Positions 16,168 through 25,565 of a stretch of 46,161 nucleotides of DNA are shown in pieces. Source of the DNA: CAZFQG01 sp964520785 (GTDB lineage: Bacteria > Planctomycetota > Planctomycetia > Pirellulales > Thermoguttaceae); NCBI GenBank assembly GCA_964520785.1, contig CAZFQG010000019.1, positions 1 to 46,161 of the forward strand, in the 5' to 3' direction. The position numbers and the translations under genes were made by a program. Within the stretch, counting starts at the first letter, position 1; every line of letters starts with the position of its first letter. The notes under the pieces were generated by a model. The model was not told the DNA's origin. It was given only the letters and a program-made list of their open reading frames with translations, and did no database searches.

Positions 16168-19156
16168 GCTTGAATCCATGAATCATGATGAAGATACCAC
16201 TGAACGTCTCAGGGTTTGGGGCGTACCCTCCGCGTCGGCCAGAACTACTTCGCGCGAGGGCGAGCAAGACACTCAGCGCCGCGAAGACCGCCGCGACCGG
16301 TTCCGGTACCGCCTTCGGACGGGTAGAGACGCCCCAATTCGCGCGAACGATGTCCAGGTCCTCACTTCCTACGATTCCATCGCCGGAGGCGTCCCCTTCT
16401 GACGGGCCCGAAACGGCCCCCCCCCAATTCGCGCGGATGATATCCAGGTCACCACTATTGACCACTCCGTCCGCGTTCAGGTCCCCTTCGAGCGGACCGA
16501 AATAGAGAATCAGTCGCGGCGGCCGCCCCTCGCCGTCGCCGTGGACGTAGTTCGAATCGGCCCAGTCTCGTTCTCCGCAGTAGTACTCGTCCCGTAGGAT
16601 GACTTCCGTAAGCGGCGCCTTCAAAGAAAGAGCGAGAATTCCGGCGCCCAGCCGGGCGGCCTCCAAAAGGGCCAAGTCGCTGCCGTCGGCCGGGTCGCTG
16701 TCGTAGTACCTGCCGGAGGGGCTGTTCTCTTCCAGGAGAAAATGCCCCAAATCACTCAGGGCATATTCCCAGAGGTTCTCGTAATTGTTCCAGGTAATGC
16801 CGTCAATTGACGTGGTGTCCAGCACGTAGGCGTACTGCTCGAACGCCGTGGAGTTGTGGTGATCGGCGCCGGCGCACGCGTACAACCGCAAGACGGCGTC
16901 CGTGATCGGCTCGTCGATCTCCGACAAATCAAACGTAAGCAGCCCGTGGCGCCGGCCCTCGCGCGGATTCTCGTTTGCCCAGACGGAGACGAGGTCGTTT
17001 TCGTAGAACGCGCCGGGATTGACCTCGCGTACCCACCCATCACTCGTGGCGGTAAGCACGTAGTCGCCTCCGTTGAGGATAAGCCTGGCCGGTTTCGCTT
17101 GGCCGTCGGCCGCGCGGTAGTATTCCAGGTCGGCCCATTCGCGGCGACCATTGGGGACGGAGTCCACGAGGTGCATCTCCTCCGGCTTAAGCGCAATGGC
17201 GACTTTTCCGCCGGTGAGGGCCAGGTAATCGCGAAGCGTCTGGACGTCCGTCTCCGACGCGGAACCGCTCCAATACCGGTCCATCCGCACCCCCCCTTCC
17301 TCGAAACGCAGTGCTCCGAGACTATCGAGCGAGATTTCCTCATAGGTTTCGTAATTCGCCCAGGTCGCGTTTTGTACCTCGGTGGGCACCAGCAGCACGG
17401 CCTTCTGAGCAAACGCCTTTTCGTTCCGCGAGTACTCCATCGCGAAAAGGTCGAGCCTCGCGCCGTGGAGAACGCCCGGCATTTCGCCCACGTCGAACTC
17501 CAAGAGAGTATAGCGCCGGCCGGTTCCGGCCCCGGCGTGGGACCCCCACACGGAAAGCAAATCGTCCTCGTACGTCAGTCCCGGCCGGACCTCGCGGATC
17601 CAGACGTCCTTCACCGGCTCGAGCCGCTTTTCGATGACGACCGGCACGTCCGGCCGGACGTTCGAGACCTCGTCCAAGTCGAGCAGCGCATCGAGGAGCA
17701 AACCGACGCCGTTGGTCGCCTCGTAGTAGGGCTTCGCCGGGTGACCCCGGAAGAGGTCGTTGACATAGAGCTTGTCGACGGCGTCCTGAGCGACCTGTTC
17801 CGCCGTTTGAAGATAATGGACCTCGCCGGTGGCGCCGTACATCCGCGAAAAGAACTTGACGACGCGCCCGTAGTCCTCGGCGTACGATCCTCCGGTGACG
17901 GCCGTGTCGGGAAGGGCCTTCAGGATGACATCGCCGAAGCGGTTCCCCAATTGGACGGGAAGCGCGCCGCGGATGACCGTCGCCCAGCGCTCGGCCCCGC
18001 GGAGGAGGTCCGCGTCGCCGGTAATCGCGTATCCCTTGGCGTAGCTCTCGGCCGCGGCGAGTGGGAATTCGTACGAGTAGATCGTCGTCTTCCAAACATC
18101 CACGTGACCGTAGGGGGCCCAGTAGTCGTATCCCGAACCGGAGGGTTGCTCGGGTACCGGCGTTCCGTCGAGTTTGAGCATCGCCCAGTAGGACTGCGCC
18201 TGCTCGTCCCAGCCGTACTGGTCGTACGCCTTTAGATACGTCACCGCGCGGTCGAGGAACGTCGCCTCGCCGGTCAGTTCGTACGCCTCGAAAAGCTGAT
18301 CGGCGTAGGGGCCGGTCACCGTGGTGAAGCAGTGCGTCGAATCGTAACGGGGGTAGGTTGAGGGGGCATCCGGAATGAGATTAGTCGTGGGATTCCGGTG
18401 GCTCCAGTGCCAGTTGGTCAACGTGAGCGCTCGGTCCAAATAGACCTGCCGGCCCGTCTCGGCATACATCGCCGCCATCGCCTTGATGAACGAGCCGCCG
18501 GAAAAGGCAAAGTCACACCCCACTTGGTTGTCGTCATGCCGGTTGAACTGACCCGTTTGATAATTCGCCAGGTGCCGCTGCCAGATACCGTCGACGACGG
18601 ACTGCGTTTGCGCCGGACGGCGATCGTAGAGTTTGTTCCACTGGGCGTCATAGACGAGGATTTCATGCACGCCGTCCCCCTCCGGCGCGTCGTCGAAGAC
18701 GTTGTAGAACCCGTGCGTCCCCCACGCCGGCATCCCATTGGAACGGATCGCATGGTCGAAAAAGGCGTCGATCGCCCGATCCGCCCCGGCCGCGAATCGG
18801 GCATCGCCGGTCATCTCCGACAACCGGTACATGGCATTGATCGTGGATTGATCGTACCAGAAGTTCGCACCGGCCATCGCCCGACGGTGCGAGCGACCAT
18901 CTTCAAAGTAAGCCTCCGCGTCGAGCCACAATGGATGTTCGGGACAGGTGTGGGTTTCGACGTCGAGAATACTGACGAACATGTCCGAATGGACCGCCCC
19001 GTACCGGTCCGTTCCCTCGTTGATGAGCGTGTCTGCGCAATTCGCGACCAGGTCCCGCCAGCGGACGATGCTCTCGGCGGCCACCGATTGGCAGAGCACG
19101 AGAGCGGCAACGGTCAAGAGTACGCGAGAAACCGCCTCCACGAATCGTACCGCCAT
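16109..19156 (-). CDS. Secreted dockerin/PEP-CTERM protein with helical-barrel and DNRLRE-like domains
   Basis: I choose the ATG at 19156 (MAVRFVEAVSR, signal peptide to about residue 27) with GGAGA upstream. The 1015-residue protein has four parts. Residues about 30-480 look like an alpha/alpha-barrel glycan enzyme (repeated NFWYDQSTINAMYRLSEMTG and YAETGRQVYLDRALTL-type helix pairs). Two DNRLRE/CBM96-like beta domains follow at about 510-680 and 690-880. A type I dockerin has two calcium-loop repeats (DLNADGVVNSGDLDII and DASGDGIVGSEDLDIV) near 895-935. A PEP-CTERM-like signal (VPEP, hydrophobic helix, SSSGRR) comes near 948. About 38 further residues run past that signal, an unusual ending. 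The substrate is unknown; lyase or hydrolase of acidic polysaccharide is a guess. Confidence 0.85.
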   Translation of the reverse strand: MAVRFVEAVSRVLLTVAALVLCQSVAAESIVRWRDLVANCADTLINEGTDRYGAVHSDMFVSILDVETHTCPEHPLWLDAEAYFEDGRSHRRAMAGANFWYDQSTINAMYRLSEMTGDARFAAGADRAIDAFFDHAIRSNGMPAWGTHGFYNVFDDAPEGDGVHEILVYDAQWNKLYDRRPAQTQSVVDGIWQRHLANYQTGQFNRHDDNQVGCDFAFSGGSFIKAMAAMYAETGRQVYLDRALTLTNWHWSHRNPTTNLIPDAPSTYPRYDSTHCFTTVTGPYADQLFEAYELTGEATFLDRAVTYLKAYDQYGWDEQAQSYWAMLKLDGTPVPEQPSGSGYDYWAPYGHVDVWKTTIYSYEFPLAAAESYAKGYAITGDADLLRGAERWATVIRGALPVQLGNRFGDVILKALPDTAVTGGSYAEDYGRVVKFFSRMYGATGEVHYLQTAEQVAQDAVDKLYVNDLFRGHPAKPYYEATNGVGLLLDALLDLDEVSNVRPDVPVVIEKRLEPVKDVWIREVRPGLTYEDDLLSVWGSHAGAGTGRRYTLLEFDVGEMPGVLHGARLDLFAMEYSRNEKAFAQKAVLLVPTEVQNATWANYETYEEISLDSLGALRFEEGGVRMDRYWSGSASETDVQTLRDYLALTGGKVAIALKPEEMHLVDSVPNGRREWADLEYYRAADGQAKPARLILNGGDYVLTATSDGWVREVNPGAFYENDLVSVWANENPREGRRHGLLTFDLSEIDEPITDAVLRLYACAGADHHNSTAFEQYAYVLDTTSIDGITWNNYENLWEYALSDLGHFLLEENSPSGRYYDSDPADGSDLALLEAARLGAGILALSLKAPLTEVILRDEYYCGERDWADSNYVHGDGEGRPPRLILYFGPLEGDLNADGVVNSGDLDIIRANWGGAVSGPSEGDASGDGIVGSEDLDIVRANWGVSTRPKAVPEPVAAVFAALSVLLALARSSSGRRGGYAPNPETFSGIFIMIHGFKLKPRRAAWGASSRRRPRRR

Positions 19157-19310
19157 CCGAGGTTCTCCAGCTAATTGAAATCGCGCAATGCCCTCATCAT
19201 GCTCCATTGTCGCGAAAAAAGGGGGAATCGTCAAGATTCTGACCAGGTTTATTCGCGGTAAGAGCTTGGAACGGACGACCGTCGCCTCCGCGGAATCCGT
19301 ACGCGGCGGC

Positions 19311-22300
19311 TCAGGCCGCTTCCGTTTCTTCGGCGACTTCCGCCTTTTCGAGCGCGTCTTCGGAGATATTTCCGTCTTCGCTGACGTCGTCGAAGCGGAC
19401 GGAGACCTGCTTGGAGATTCCCGACTCTTGCATCGTGACGCCGTAGATCGTCGAGGCGCAGGTCATGGTCTTTTTCGAGTGAGTGACGATAATGAACTGA
19501 GTCCAGGCGAGGAAATCGTTGAGCACCTGGGTGAAGCGGCCGATGTTCGCCTCGTCGAGCGCGGCGTCCACCTCGTCGAGGATGCAGAAAGGGCTGGGCC
19601 GGCCGCGAAAGATCGCCAGAAGCAGCGCCACGCAGGTCAGCGTCTTCTCTCCGCCGCTTAAGAGCGAAATACTCCGCGGTTCCTTTCCCGGAGGCCGCGC
19701 GACGATCTCGACGCCGCTATCGAGAATATCGACCCCCTCCTCCAGAAGGATGTCGGCCTGGCCGCCCCCGAAAAGATCGCGGAAGAGCGTCTGGAAATGG
19801 CCGCGCACGGTTTCCAGCGTTTCGGCGAAAAGGCGGCGGCTGTCGACGTTGATTTTGTCGATGATTCGCTGCAAGGAGTCCTTCGCGTCGGAAAGGTCCT
19901 TGAATTGCCCGGCGAGTTTCTCATGGCGTGCTTCGAGTTCTTCGAGTTCGGCCAGCGCCTCGAGGTTGACGTTTCCCAGGTTGGCGATCTTCCGGCGCAA
20001 GTCGTTTATTTCCTCCTGCCATTCCTCGCGCCGGCGGCGTTCTTCGTCGGTGGGGCGGCGTTCCAGTTCCGCCAGATCGATCGAATAATCCTCGCGGAGC
20101 CGTTCGGCGAGGGTCGTTCGCTCGTGGCGGACGTCGCCCGCGGCGAGATCCTTCTCGTGAATCCGTTCCTCGACCTTCCGTCCCAGTGCGCGGTGCCGCG
20201 CAGCCTCACTCTGCAATACGGCGCGGTTCGCGGCCAGGGCCTCGCGCCGCCCGACGACCTCGGCGGTGTGACGGACGAGAGTCTCCTTTCGCAGATAGAG
20301 TTCCGCCACCGCCGCTTCAAGGTGGAGAAGCGCCGTATCGATCTGCCGCGAGCGTTCGAGGCATTCGGCGAGCCGTTCGCGGTCCTCGGCGACCGCCTTT
20401 CGCCGTTCTTCGAGCATTTCCTCGAACTGCCGCTTCCTCGCCAGGAGGTTGTTCAAACGTTCCTCGCACTTGGCAAGCTCCACCTTCACCGCCATCGTCT
20501 CGCGGTCATGTTCGGCGCGTTTTTCTTCCGCGGCGGCGATCTTTGCACCCAGGTCCCGTACCTGTTCTTCGGCCCCGGAAACCTCGCGAATTGCGTTCTC
20601 GCGGCGAGCCTCGGCCGCCGCCAGGGCGACCGCGGCGTCTTCCTTCTGTGCCGCCGCCGCCTCGCGCTCCGCCAGCCGGGCCTCGCGCTGCTTCGAGAGC
20701 TGAACCATTCGGACTTCGGCCGCCGTAATCGCGTGCCGGTGCTGCTCGCGATCCCGCTGCGCTTGTCCCGCAATCTCGACCGCGCGCTCCAACCGCCGTT
20801 CCGAAGTCTTGACCTTCGCCTCGATGTCTCCCAGCGCGTTCTTCAGCCGGCCCAGATCAATCTGAATTTCGGCCTTCCGCGCGTTGACCGCCCGCAGCTC
20901 GCTCCGCCGGGCGATCAGGCCCCCGGAAGCGTGGTGTGGACCGACGGTGATCGTCCCGTCCGGTTCGAGCAACTCGCCGGCAAGCGTGATGAAACGGCAC
21001 GTCCCTCCGTCCGTTTCGCGGAGAGCCAAGGCGTGCGAGAGCTTCTCGGTAAACCAGACGTTTCCCAGAAGCCGCCTCGCCAAGGGGGCAATGTCCGGCT
21101 CGGTCTCGACGAACCGGTCGCCCCGGCCGAGCACGCCGGGTTTCCCTTCATGGTCCGGCATCGAATCGGACCGCTCTTCCCGACTCAACCAGATGAAACC
21201 GGTCCGTCCCGGCAGCGGCATCTGAAGCCGTTTTAGGTGGGAAAGCAACCGTCCCCCCGGCCCGACGATGAGCCGTTCCGCCCGGGAGCCGAGGGCGATT
21301 TCGACCAACGGGGCCGATTCGACGCTCACGTGGAACAGGTCAGCCACGAGGCCGACCACCTCGGAAAAGGGACCGTCGGGGTGTTCCCGCTTCTGGGCGA
21401 GGACGTATTTCACCCCTGCGCCGAGACCTTCGTTTCGCTTCTCCAGGTCTTCCAAGACATCGGCGCGGTGGGCCGCCTCGTTGTAACGCTCCCTGAGCCG
21501 GTCGATTTCGGCTTGGGCACGACGGCGGTCCTCGCGCGCCGCATGGAGGTTTTCCCGCTCGCGATCGACGGCGTTTTCGCGAGCTTCGAGGTCGTCGAGC
21601 AACTGGCGGTCGTGGTGCTTAAGTTCCTCGAGTTCGTCGCGGAGTTCGCGGACTTCCTCGTCGAGTTCGACCACCCGGATTCGGTTCGACTCTTCGGCTT
21701 CGGCGGCGGCCTGCACCTTCGTCTGCAAGGCCCCGATCCGCGCGGCGTCCTCGGCGAGTTCGGCCCGATGGGCGTCGCGCCGCGTCCGCGCCGCGGCATA
21801 CTTCTCGCGGAGCGCGTTGATCTCGCGGTCAGCCTCCTCGATCCGGCCGAGGTCCTCGGCCAGTCCGGCGGCGATCCGCGAGTGGCCGTCTTCGGCTTGT
21901 TTGGTCTCCTCGGCGACCGCGACCAATTGGAGCCGAACGTCGTTGATCCGACCGTTGAGCATGGCCAGTTGTTCGCGGCGGCGCGAGATCTCATTTTCGA
22001 ATTCGCGGCCTCGCTTCCGTTCGTGTTCAATCGTCGATTCCTTGGCGGCGATCTGCTCGCGGTTCCCCGCGATTTCCGCCTCGCTTCGGCGAATGGCCTC
22101 GTTGAGTTCCTCCGTCTCTTGCTCCAACCGAAGCGCCTCCGCCTCGATCGCCTCCGCCCGGGCCATCGCCGCGTCTCGTTCCTCGCGGAGCGAACGCAAC
22201 GCGACCTCGATCCCCTCGAGCTTCTCGCTCAGACGGGACCAGTCGACCAGGGCGACTTGGGTGCGCAGCTCCTGCAAGCGGTCGCCGTACTCCTTGAAAC

Positions 22301-22937
22301 GCCGCGCCTTGCCGGCCTGATTCCGAACGCCCCGGAGCCGGTTCTCCACCTCGTCGACGATGTCGGAAAGCCGCAAAAGGTTCTGCTCCACCCGCTCCAG
22401 CCGCCGCAAGGCCTCGAGCTTCTTCGTCTTGAAGAGGCTGATCCCGGCCGCCTCCTCGAAGACGATCCGCCGTTCCCTCGCGGAGGATTGCAGTAGAATG
22501 TCGACCTTGCCCTGTTCGATGATCGTGTGCGCGTGCGTCCCGATGCCGGTCACCGAAAGCATTTCGCGGATATCCCGCAGCCGGCTCGGCTGCCGGTTGA
22601 TCAGGTATTCCCCCTCGCCGCCGCGGTAGATCCGCCGCGTGATATGGACCTCCGGAGTGTCCAAGGGGAAAAGATTCCGAGCGTTGTCGAAAGTGAGCGT
22701 GATTTCGGCCGAATTCATCGCTCGCCGGGAACCCGAACCGTTGAAGATCACGTCCGCCATCTCCTTCCCACGAAGGCTTTTGACGCTCTGTTCCCCGAGA
22801 ACCCACTTCACGGCGTCGACGATGTTCGACTTCCCCGAACCATTTGGACCAACGATCGCGGTGATTCCGTGCGCAAATTGGAATCGCGTCTTGTCGGCGA
22901 AGCTTTTGAAACCGATGAGTTCGAGCGCACGGAGCAT
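19311..22937 (-). CDS. smc: Chromosome segregation protein Smc
   Basis: A 1208-residue SMC ATPase, the normal length. I use the ATG at 22937 (MLRALELIGFKSFADKT), which matches the family start; a GTG 39 bases upstream is possible. The N-terminal head has Walker A GPNGSGKSN at residues 30-38 and the Q-loop region. Two long coiled coils, rich in Arg/Glu/Leu, flank a hinge at about 500-650 (GLGAGVKYVLAQKR, then GPHHASGGLIARRSELR). The C-terminal head has the signature LLSGGEKTL near 1092 and Walker B FCILDEVDAALDEAN near 1119. Smc dimers compact and segregate the chromosome with ScpA and ScpB, whose genes are not in this window. The coiled coils create long open frames on the opposite strand. 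The gene ends in an acidic Glu/Ala tail. Confidence 0.96.
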   Translation of the reverse strand: MLRALELIGFKSFADKTRFQFAHGITAIVGPNGSGKSNIVDAVKWVLGEQSVKSLRGKEMADVIFNGSGSRRAMNSAEITLTFDNARNLFPLDTPEVHITRRIYRGGEGEYLINRQPSRLRDIREMLSVTGIGTHAHTIIEQGKVDILLQSSARERRIVFEEAAGISLFKTKKLEALRRLERVEQNLLRLSDIVDEVENRLRGVRNQAGKARRFKEYGDRLQELRTQVALVDWSRLSEKLEGIEVALRSLREERDAAMARAEAIEAEALRLEQETEELNEAIRRSEAEIAGNREQIAAKESTIEHERKRGREFENEISRRREQLAMLNGRINDVRLQLVAVAEETKQAEDGHSRIAAGLAEDLGRIEEADREINALREKYAAARTRRDAHRAELAEDAARIGALQTKVQAAAEAEESNRIRVVELDEEVRELRDELEELKHHDRQLLDDLEARENAVDRERENLHAAREDRRRAQAEIDRLRERYNEAAHRADVLEDLEKRNEGLGAGVKYVLAQKREHPDGPFSEVVGLVADLFHVSVESAPLVEIALGSRAERLIVGPGGRLLSHLKRLQMPLPGRTGFIWLSREERSDSMPDHEGKPGVLGRGDRFVETEPDIAPLARRLLGNVWFTEKLSHALALRETDGGTCRFITLAGELLEPDGTITVGPHHASGGLIARRSELRAVNARKAEIQIDLGRLKNALGDIEAKVKTSERRLERAVEIAGQAQRDREQHRHAITAAEVRMVQLSKQREARLAEREAAAAQKEDAAVALAAAEARRENAIREVSGAEEQVRDLGAKIAAAEEKRAEHDRETMAVKVELAKCEERLNNLLARKRQFEEMLEERRKAVAEDRERLAECLERSRQIDTALLHLEAAVAELYLRKETLVRHTAEVVGRREALAANRAVLQSEAARHRALGRKVEERIHEKDLAAGDVRHERTTLAERLREDYSIDLAELERRPTDEERRRREEWQEEINDLRRKIANLGNVNLEALAELEELEARHEKLAGQFKDLSDAKDSLQRIIDKINVDSRRLFAETLETVRGHFQTLFRDLFGGGQADILLEEGVDILDSGVEIVARPPGKEPRSISLLSGGEKTLTCVALLLAIFRGRPSPFCILDEVDAALDEANIGRFTQVLNDFLAWTQFIIVTHSKKTMTCASTIYGVTMQESGISKQVSVRFDDVSEDGNISEDALEKAEVAEETEAA

Positions 22938-23085
22938 GGAATACAACCAAAGGAAGGGGAACCAAGCGCGGTTCACGCCAAGGGATTGGTCATTCTATCA
23001 AAAACCGGCACGGCCTGTGGAGGGGATGAGCCGAAAAACGTCGATCTTTTCCTAGAAATACTCGCAACAATCCCCGTTATTCCGC

Positions 23086-24933
23086 TCATGGGCCCGTGTC
23101 CGACGCGCCGGTGTCCTCCACCGGGACCAGGATATCGGCCGTGCCCTCCGCGAGGGGTTCCACTTCGGCCTCCTCGGAGTCATCCGAGTCCTCCGAAGCG
23201 AAGAACCTCGCGAAACGCCTGAAGAGCCCGGGCTTTTCTTCCTCTTCCAGCTCTTCGGGTTCCGCTTCCGCGTCGGCGACCCGATCGTAGCGGCGTCCCG
23301 CTTGCGGAATCGCCTCGACTTCGAATCGCCCTGGCAATACCCCGCGCTTCTTCGCCTGTTGCAGAGCCTGCACCACGTCCGGATAGGTCCCTCCCAGCTC
23401 GACGATCGCGCGGATGACCTCGTCCAAGTTGTTCGAGATCGTCCGCTTCTGATCCGGTTGCCCCACCGCGAAACGGCTGACGGTGACTTCATCGTCGTCG
23501 CGACCGATGACCAAAATCTGGTTGCCGGCTTCCAACTCAAACGGCGCCTTCATTTTCGGGTTGCGACCGAAGAGAACGATTTCGGGACGCCGATTCCGCG
23601 TCACGTGTACCATCGGTTCGCCCGAGACGCTCAGGACATGATAGTGGAACTGACCACCGAGGAGTTCTCCCCGGATTTGCGGATTGGTGGTATCCATTTC
23701 CGTCAGAGCCCGGAATGCGCCGTACCGGGTCTCGGCGCTGGATACTTCCAGGAGTCTGAGGAGTTGCTCCTCCGCGGAATAGCAGTCCATCGAAGAGAGG
23801 GCCCCCAGCGCAAAGACGCGGAACGCCGGTTCTTGGAGCGCGGCTTCCGCCAGGACGCGCGCGGCGGCGTCAACATCGAGATAGGCCAACGCCTCGGCCG
23901 AGCGGAAGCGGACCTCCAGGTTGTCCGATTCGAGCCCCTTCTTGAGCACGTCGATCGACTGTTTTCCGTAGGCCTCCAGCTCCAGCGCCGCCCTGGAGGC
24001 GGTGAGTGGATCGAGCAACTGCCTCTCGAGCACCTCCAGACGCGTCATCGTTTCCGTCGGTGAATCGACAAGCGCAATGGAGCGAACGACTTGCAGATAA
24101 CGAGGCAGATTCTCGCGGTAGCGCGGTGGAACGGTAAGCGTGATTCTCTCGTCGGTTTGCGCGTTCGCGACACCCTGTTGGATTCCGTTGTCGAAGTAGT
24201 GGAACCGCCGATTGATCGCCTTGGCGACCCGCGCGCTGTTTCTAACGCTCTTATGTTCCGGCTTGATCATCAAGTAGAGCGGCCGCGAATCGGTGGCCGT
24301 GCCGCCTCCCAGGATCCGGCCTCGCGTGGCCATAATACGATTCCCGTCCTCGTCCGCCGACGGGTCGACGAGAATCGGGCCCTGCGCCAGCGCCACCATG
24401 CGACCGCTGCGGACCTGATTCCCCAACACCGCCATTTCCTGAAGACGCGTCATCAGTAGTTTACCGCCCCGCAGGCTGGTCGTGTCGCTCTGAGACAGAA
24501 CGCGGACTTCCACGTCGAAGGTCTCCCCCTTCTGGATTCCGGGACGCAACACGCCGCGGACCATCACCATCGACGTCTTCTTCGAAGCCAAGACCGAGTT
24601 CGGGCTTCGCACCCCCCGCGCCAACATGTCGTCCATCAACACACCGCGTTGCGGACTCGGGGGAGGGTCGCTGCCGGTGTCGTTCAGACACGTCACGAGT
24701 CCAACCGCTTCCACGGTTACCGGTTGCGTGCCCCATGGGCGAGCCAGGTCACCGACAAGCCGCGCGTGCTGCCGCTCGAATCTCTGCCGTTCCTTCTCCG
24801 AACGAAACGGCCACACGTCCCACGTCCTGCATCCCGAGAAGGCGCCGAATAAGACGCAAACGAGCAACGCGAGAGAGACCCGCACGGCGGAAACTCGCGA
24901 ACCTGGGCAGTCGGGGGAAATTGTTTTGCTCAT
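23086..24933 (-). CDS. FlgI-like P-ring lipoprotein with HEAT-like repeats inserted
   Basis: A 615-residue exported protein. Residues 1-35 form a lipoprotein-type signal ending FSGC (Cys35). Residues about 70-290 match the flagellar P-ring protein FlgI: EAVGLVTCLNDTGSD corresponds to the FlgI VGL-GTGD segment, then SLRGGKLLMTRL and VALAQGPILVD. Residues about 300-420 contain HEAT-like helix pairs (SRAALELEAYGKQSIDVLKKGL, then NLEVRFRSAEALAYLD). FlgI similarity returns near 500-545 (LDEVIRAIVELGGTYPDVVQALQQAKKRGVLPGRFEVEAI corresponds to the FlgI C-terminal LNALG, RDLI, LQA segment). An acidic tail follows. FlgI is usually about 365 residues, so this is FlgI with a repeat block in the middle. 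No other flagellar gene is present; the gene sits upstream of smc on the same strand. Confidence 0.85.
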   Translation of the reverse strand: MSKTISPDCPGSRVSAVRVSLALLVCVLFGAFSGCRTWDVWPFRSEKERQRFERQHARLVGDLARPWGTQPVTVEAVGLVTCLNDTGSDPPPSPQRGVLMDDMLARGVRSPNSVLASKKTSMVMVRGVLRPGIQKGETFDVEVRVLSQSDTTSLRGGKLLMTRLQEMAVLGNQVRSGRMVALAQGPILVDPSADEDGNRIMATRGRILGGGTATDSRPLYLMIKPEHKSVRNSARVAKAINRRFHYFDNGIQQGVANAQTDERITLTVPPRYRENLPRYLQVVRSIALVDSPTETMTRLEVLERQLLDPLTASRAALELEAYGKQSIDVLKKGLESDNLEVRFRSAEALAYLDVDAAARVLAEAALQEPAFRVFALGALSSMDCYSAEEQLLRLLEVSSAETRYGAFRALTEMDTTNPQIRGELLGGQFHYHVLSVSGEPMVHVTRNRRPEIVLFGRNPKMKAPFELEAGNQILVIGRDDDEVTVSRFAVGQPDQKRTISNNLDEVIRAIVELGGTYPDVVQALQQAKKRGVLPGRFEVEAIPQAGRRYDRVADAEAEPEELEEEEKPGLFRRFARFFASEDSDDSEEAEVEPLAEGTADILVPVEDTGASDTGP

Positions 24934-25565
24934 GAATCGGCCGGTTGAAACGGATCTCGGAAGAGAATGTGAAAAAAGGGGGTATCCAGCGGATACTCCG
25001 AACTCCCGCGCGCAGCCGCGCCGCCCGGGAAGCGCGGGGGGAAAATACCGCTTCCGGCGATTCGGGTCAAGACGAATTACCTATCCCCCCGTTCGGAGAA
25101 CAGCGAAGAACCTGCGAGGGTTTCATCATGGAAAAAAGTCACGACAATCCCCCACACCGGCCGGAATCATCGTTTGCTCCACGGTTAAGTCGTTTTCAAA
25201 ACGACCCGACTCATGTGCCGCGAGCTACCAAATATCCGGTGAAACTAGTGCTTGGTCAGACTTGAGTGGTCAGTTGGCAGCACCCCGAAGTACGGCAATC
25301 GTCCGGATGAAAACCAATCGTCAACCCCAATTCCTACGTTTGACAAAGCACGAGGGAGCTTGGAGGAATCGGTTCCGAGTTGCGAACCAGACTCATGGGA
25401 GGTAGAATGCGCTAGCATTGGAATATACCAATCGCGCCGGCCAAAACGCGCACGATGCCGCACTGATTCCGGGGATTCCGTTTTCGCTCATGCAGTTGAC
25501 TTGGGCGAGGCGACCCAAAGGCGTCCCTATCAACACAAACCCTACCCCATGCGGGAATAACCGCC
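24934..25565. other. Divergent gap, no supported gene
   Basis: 632 bases between the FlgI-like gene (leftward) and the SMP-30 gene (rightward). Short frames occur but lack ribosome sites and recognisable domains. It should contain promoters for both genes; I cannot define a convincing -35/-10 pair. Confidence 0.5.

Noticed and set aside
19797..22496. Two frames of 479 and 419 codons on the plus strand
   Set aside because: They are shadows of the Smc coiled coil; the Smc motifs on the minus strand are decisive.
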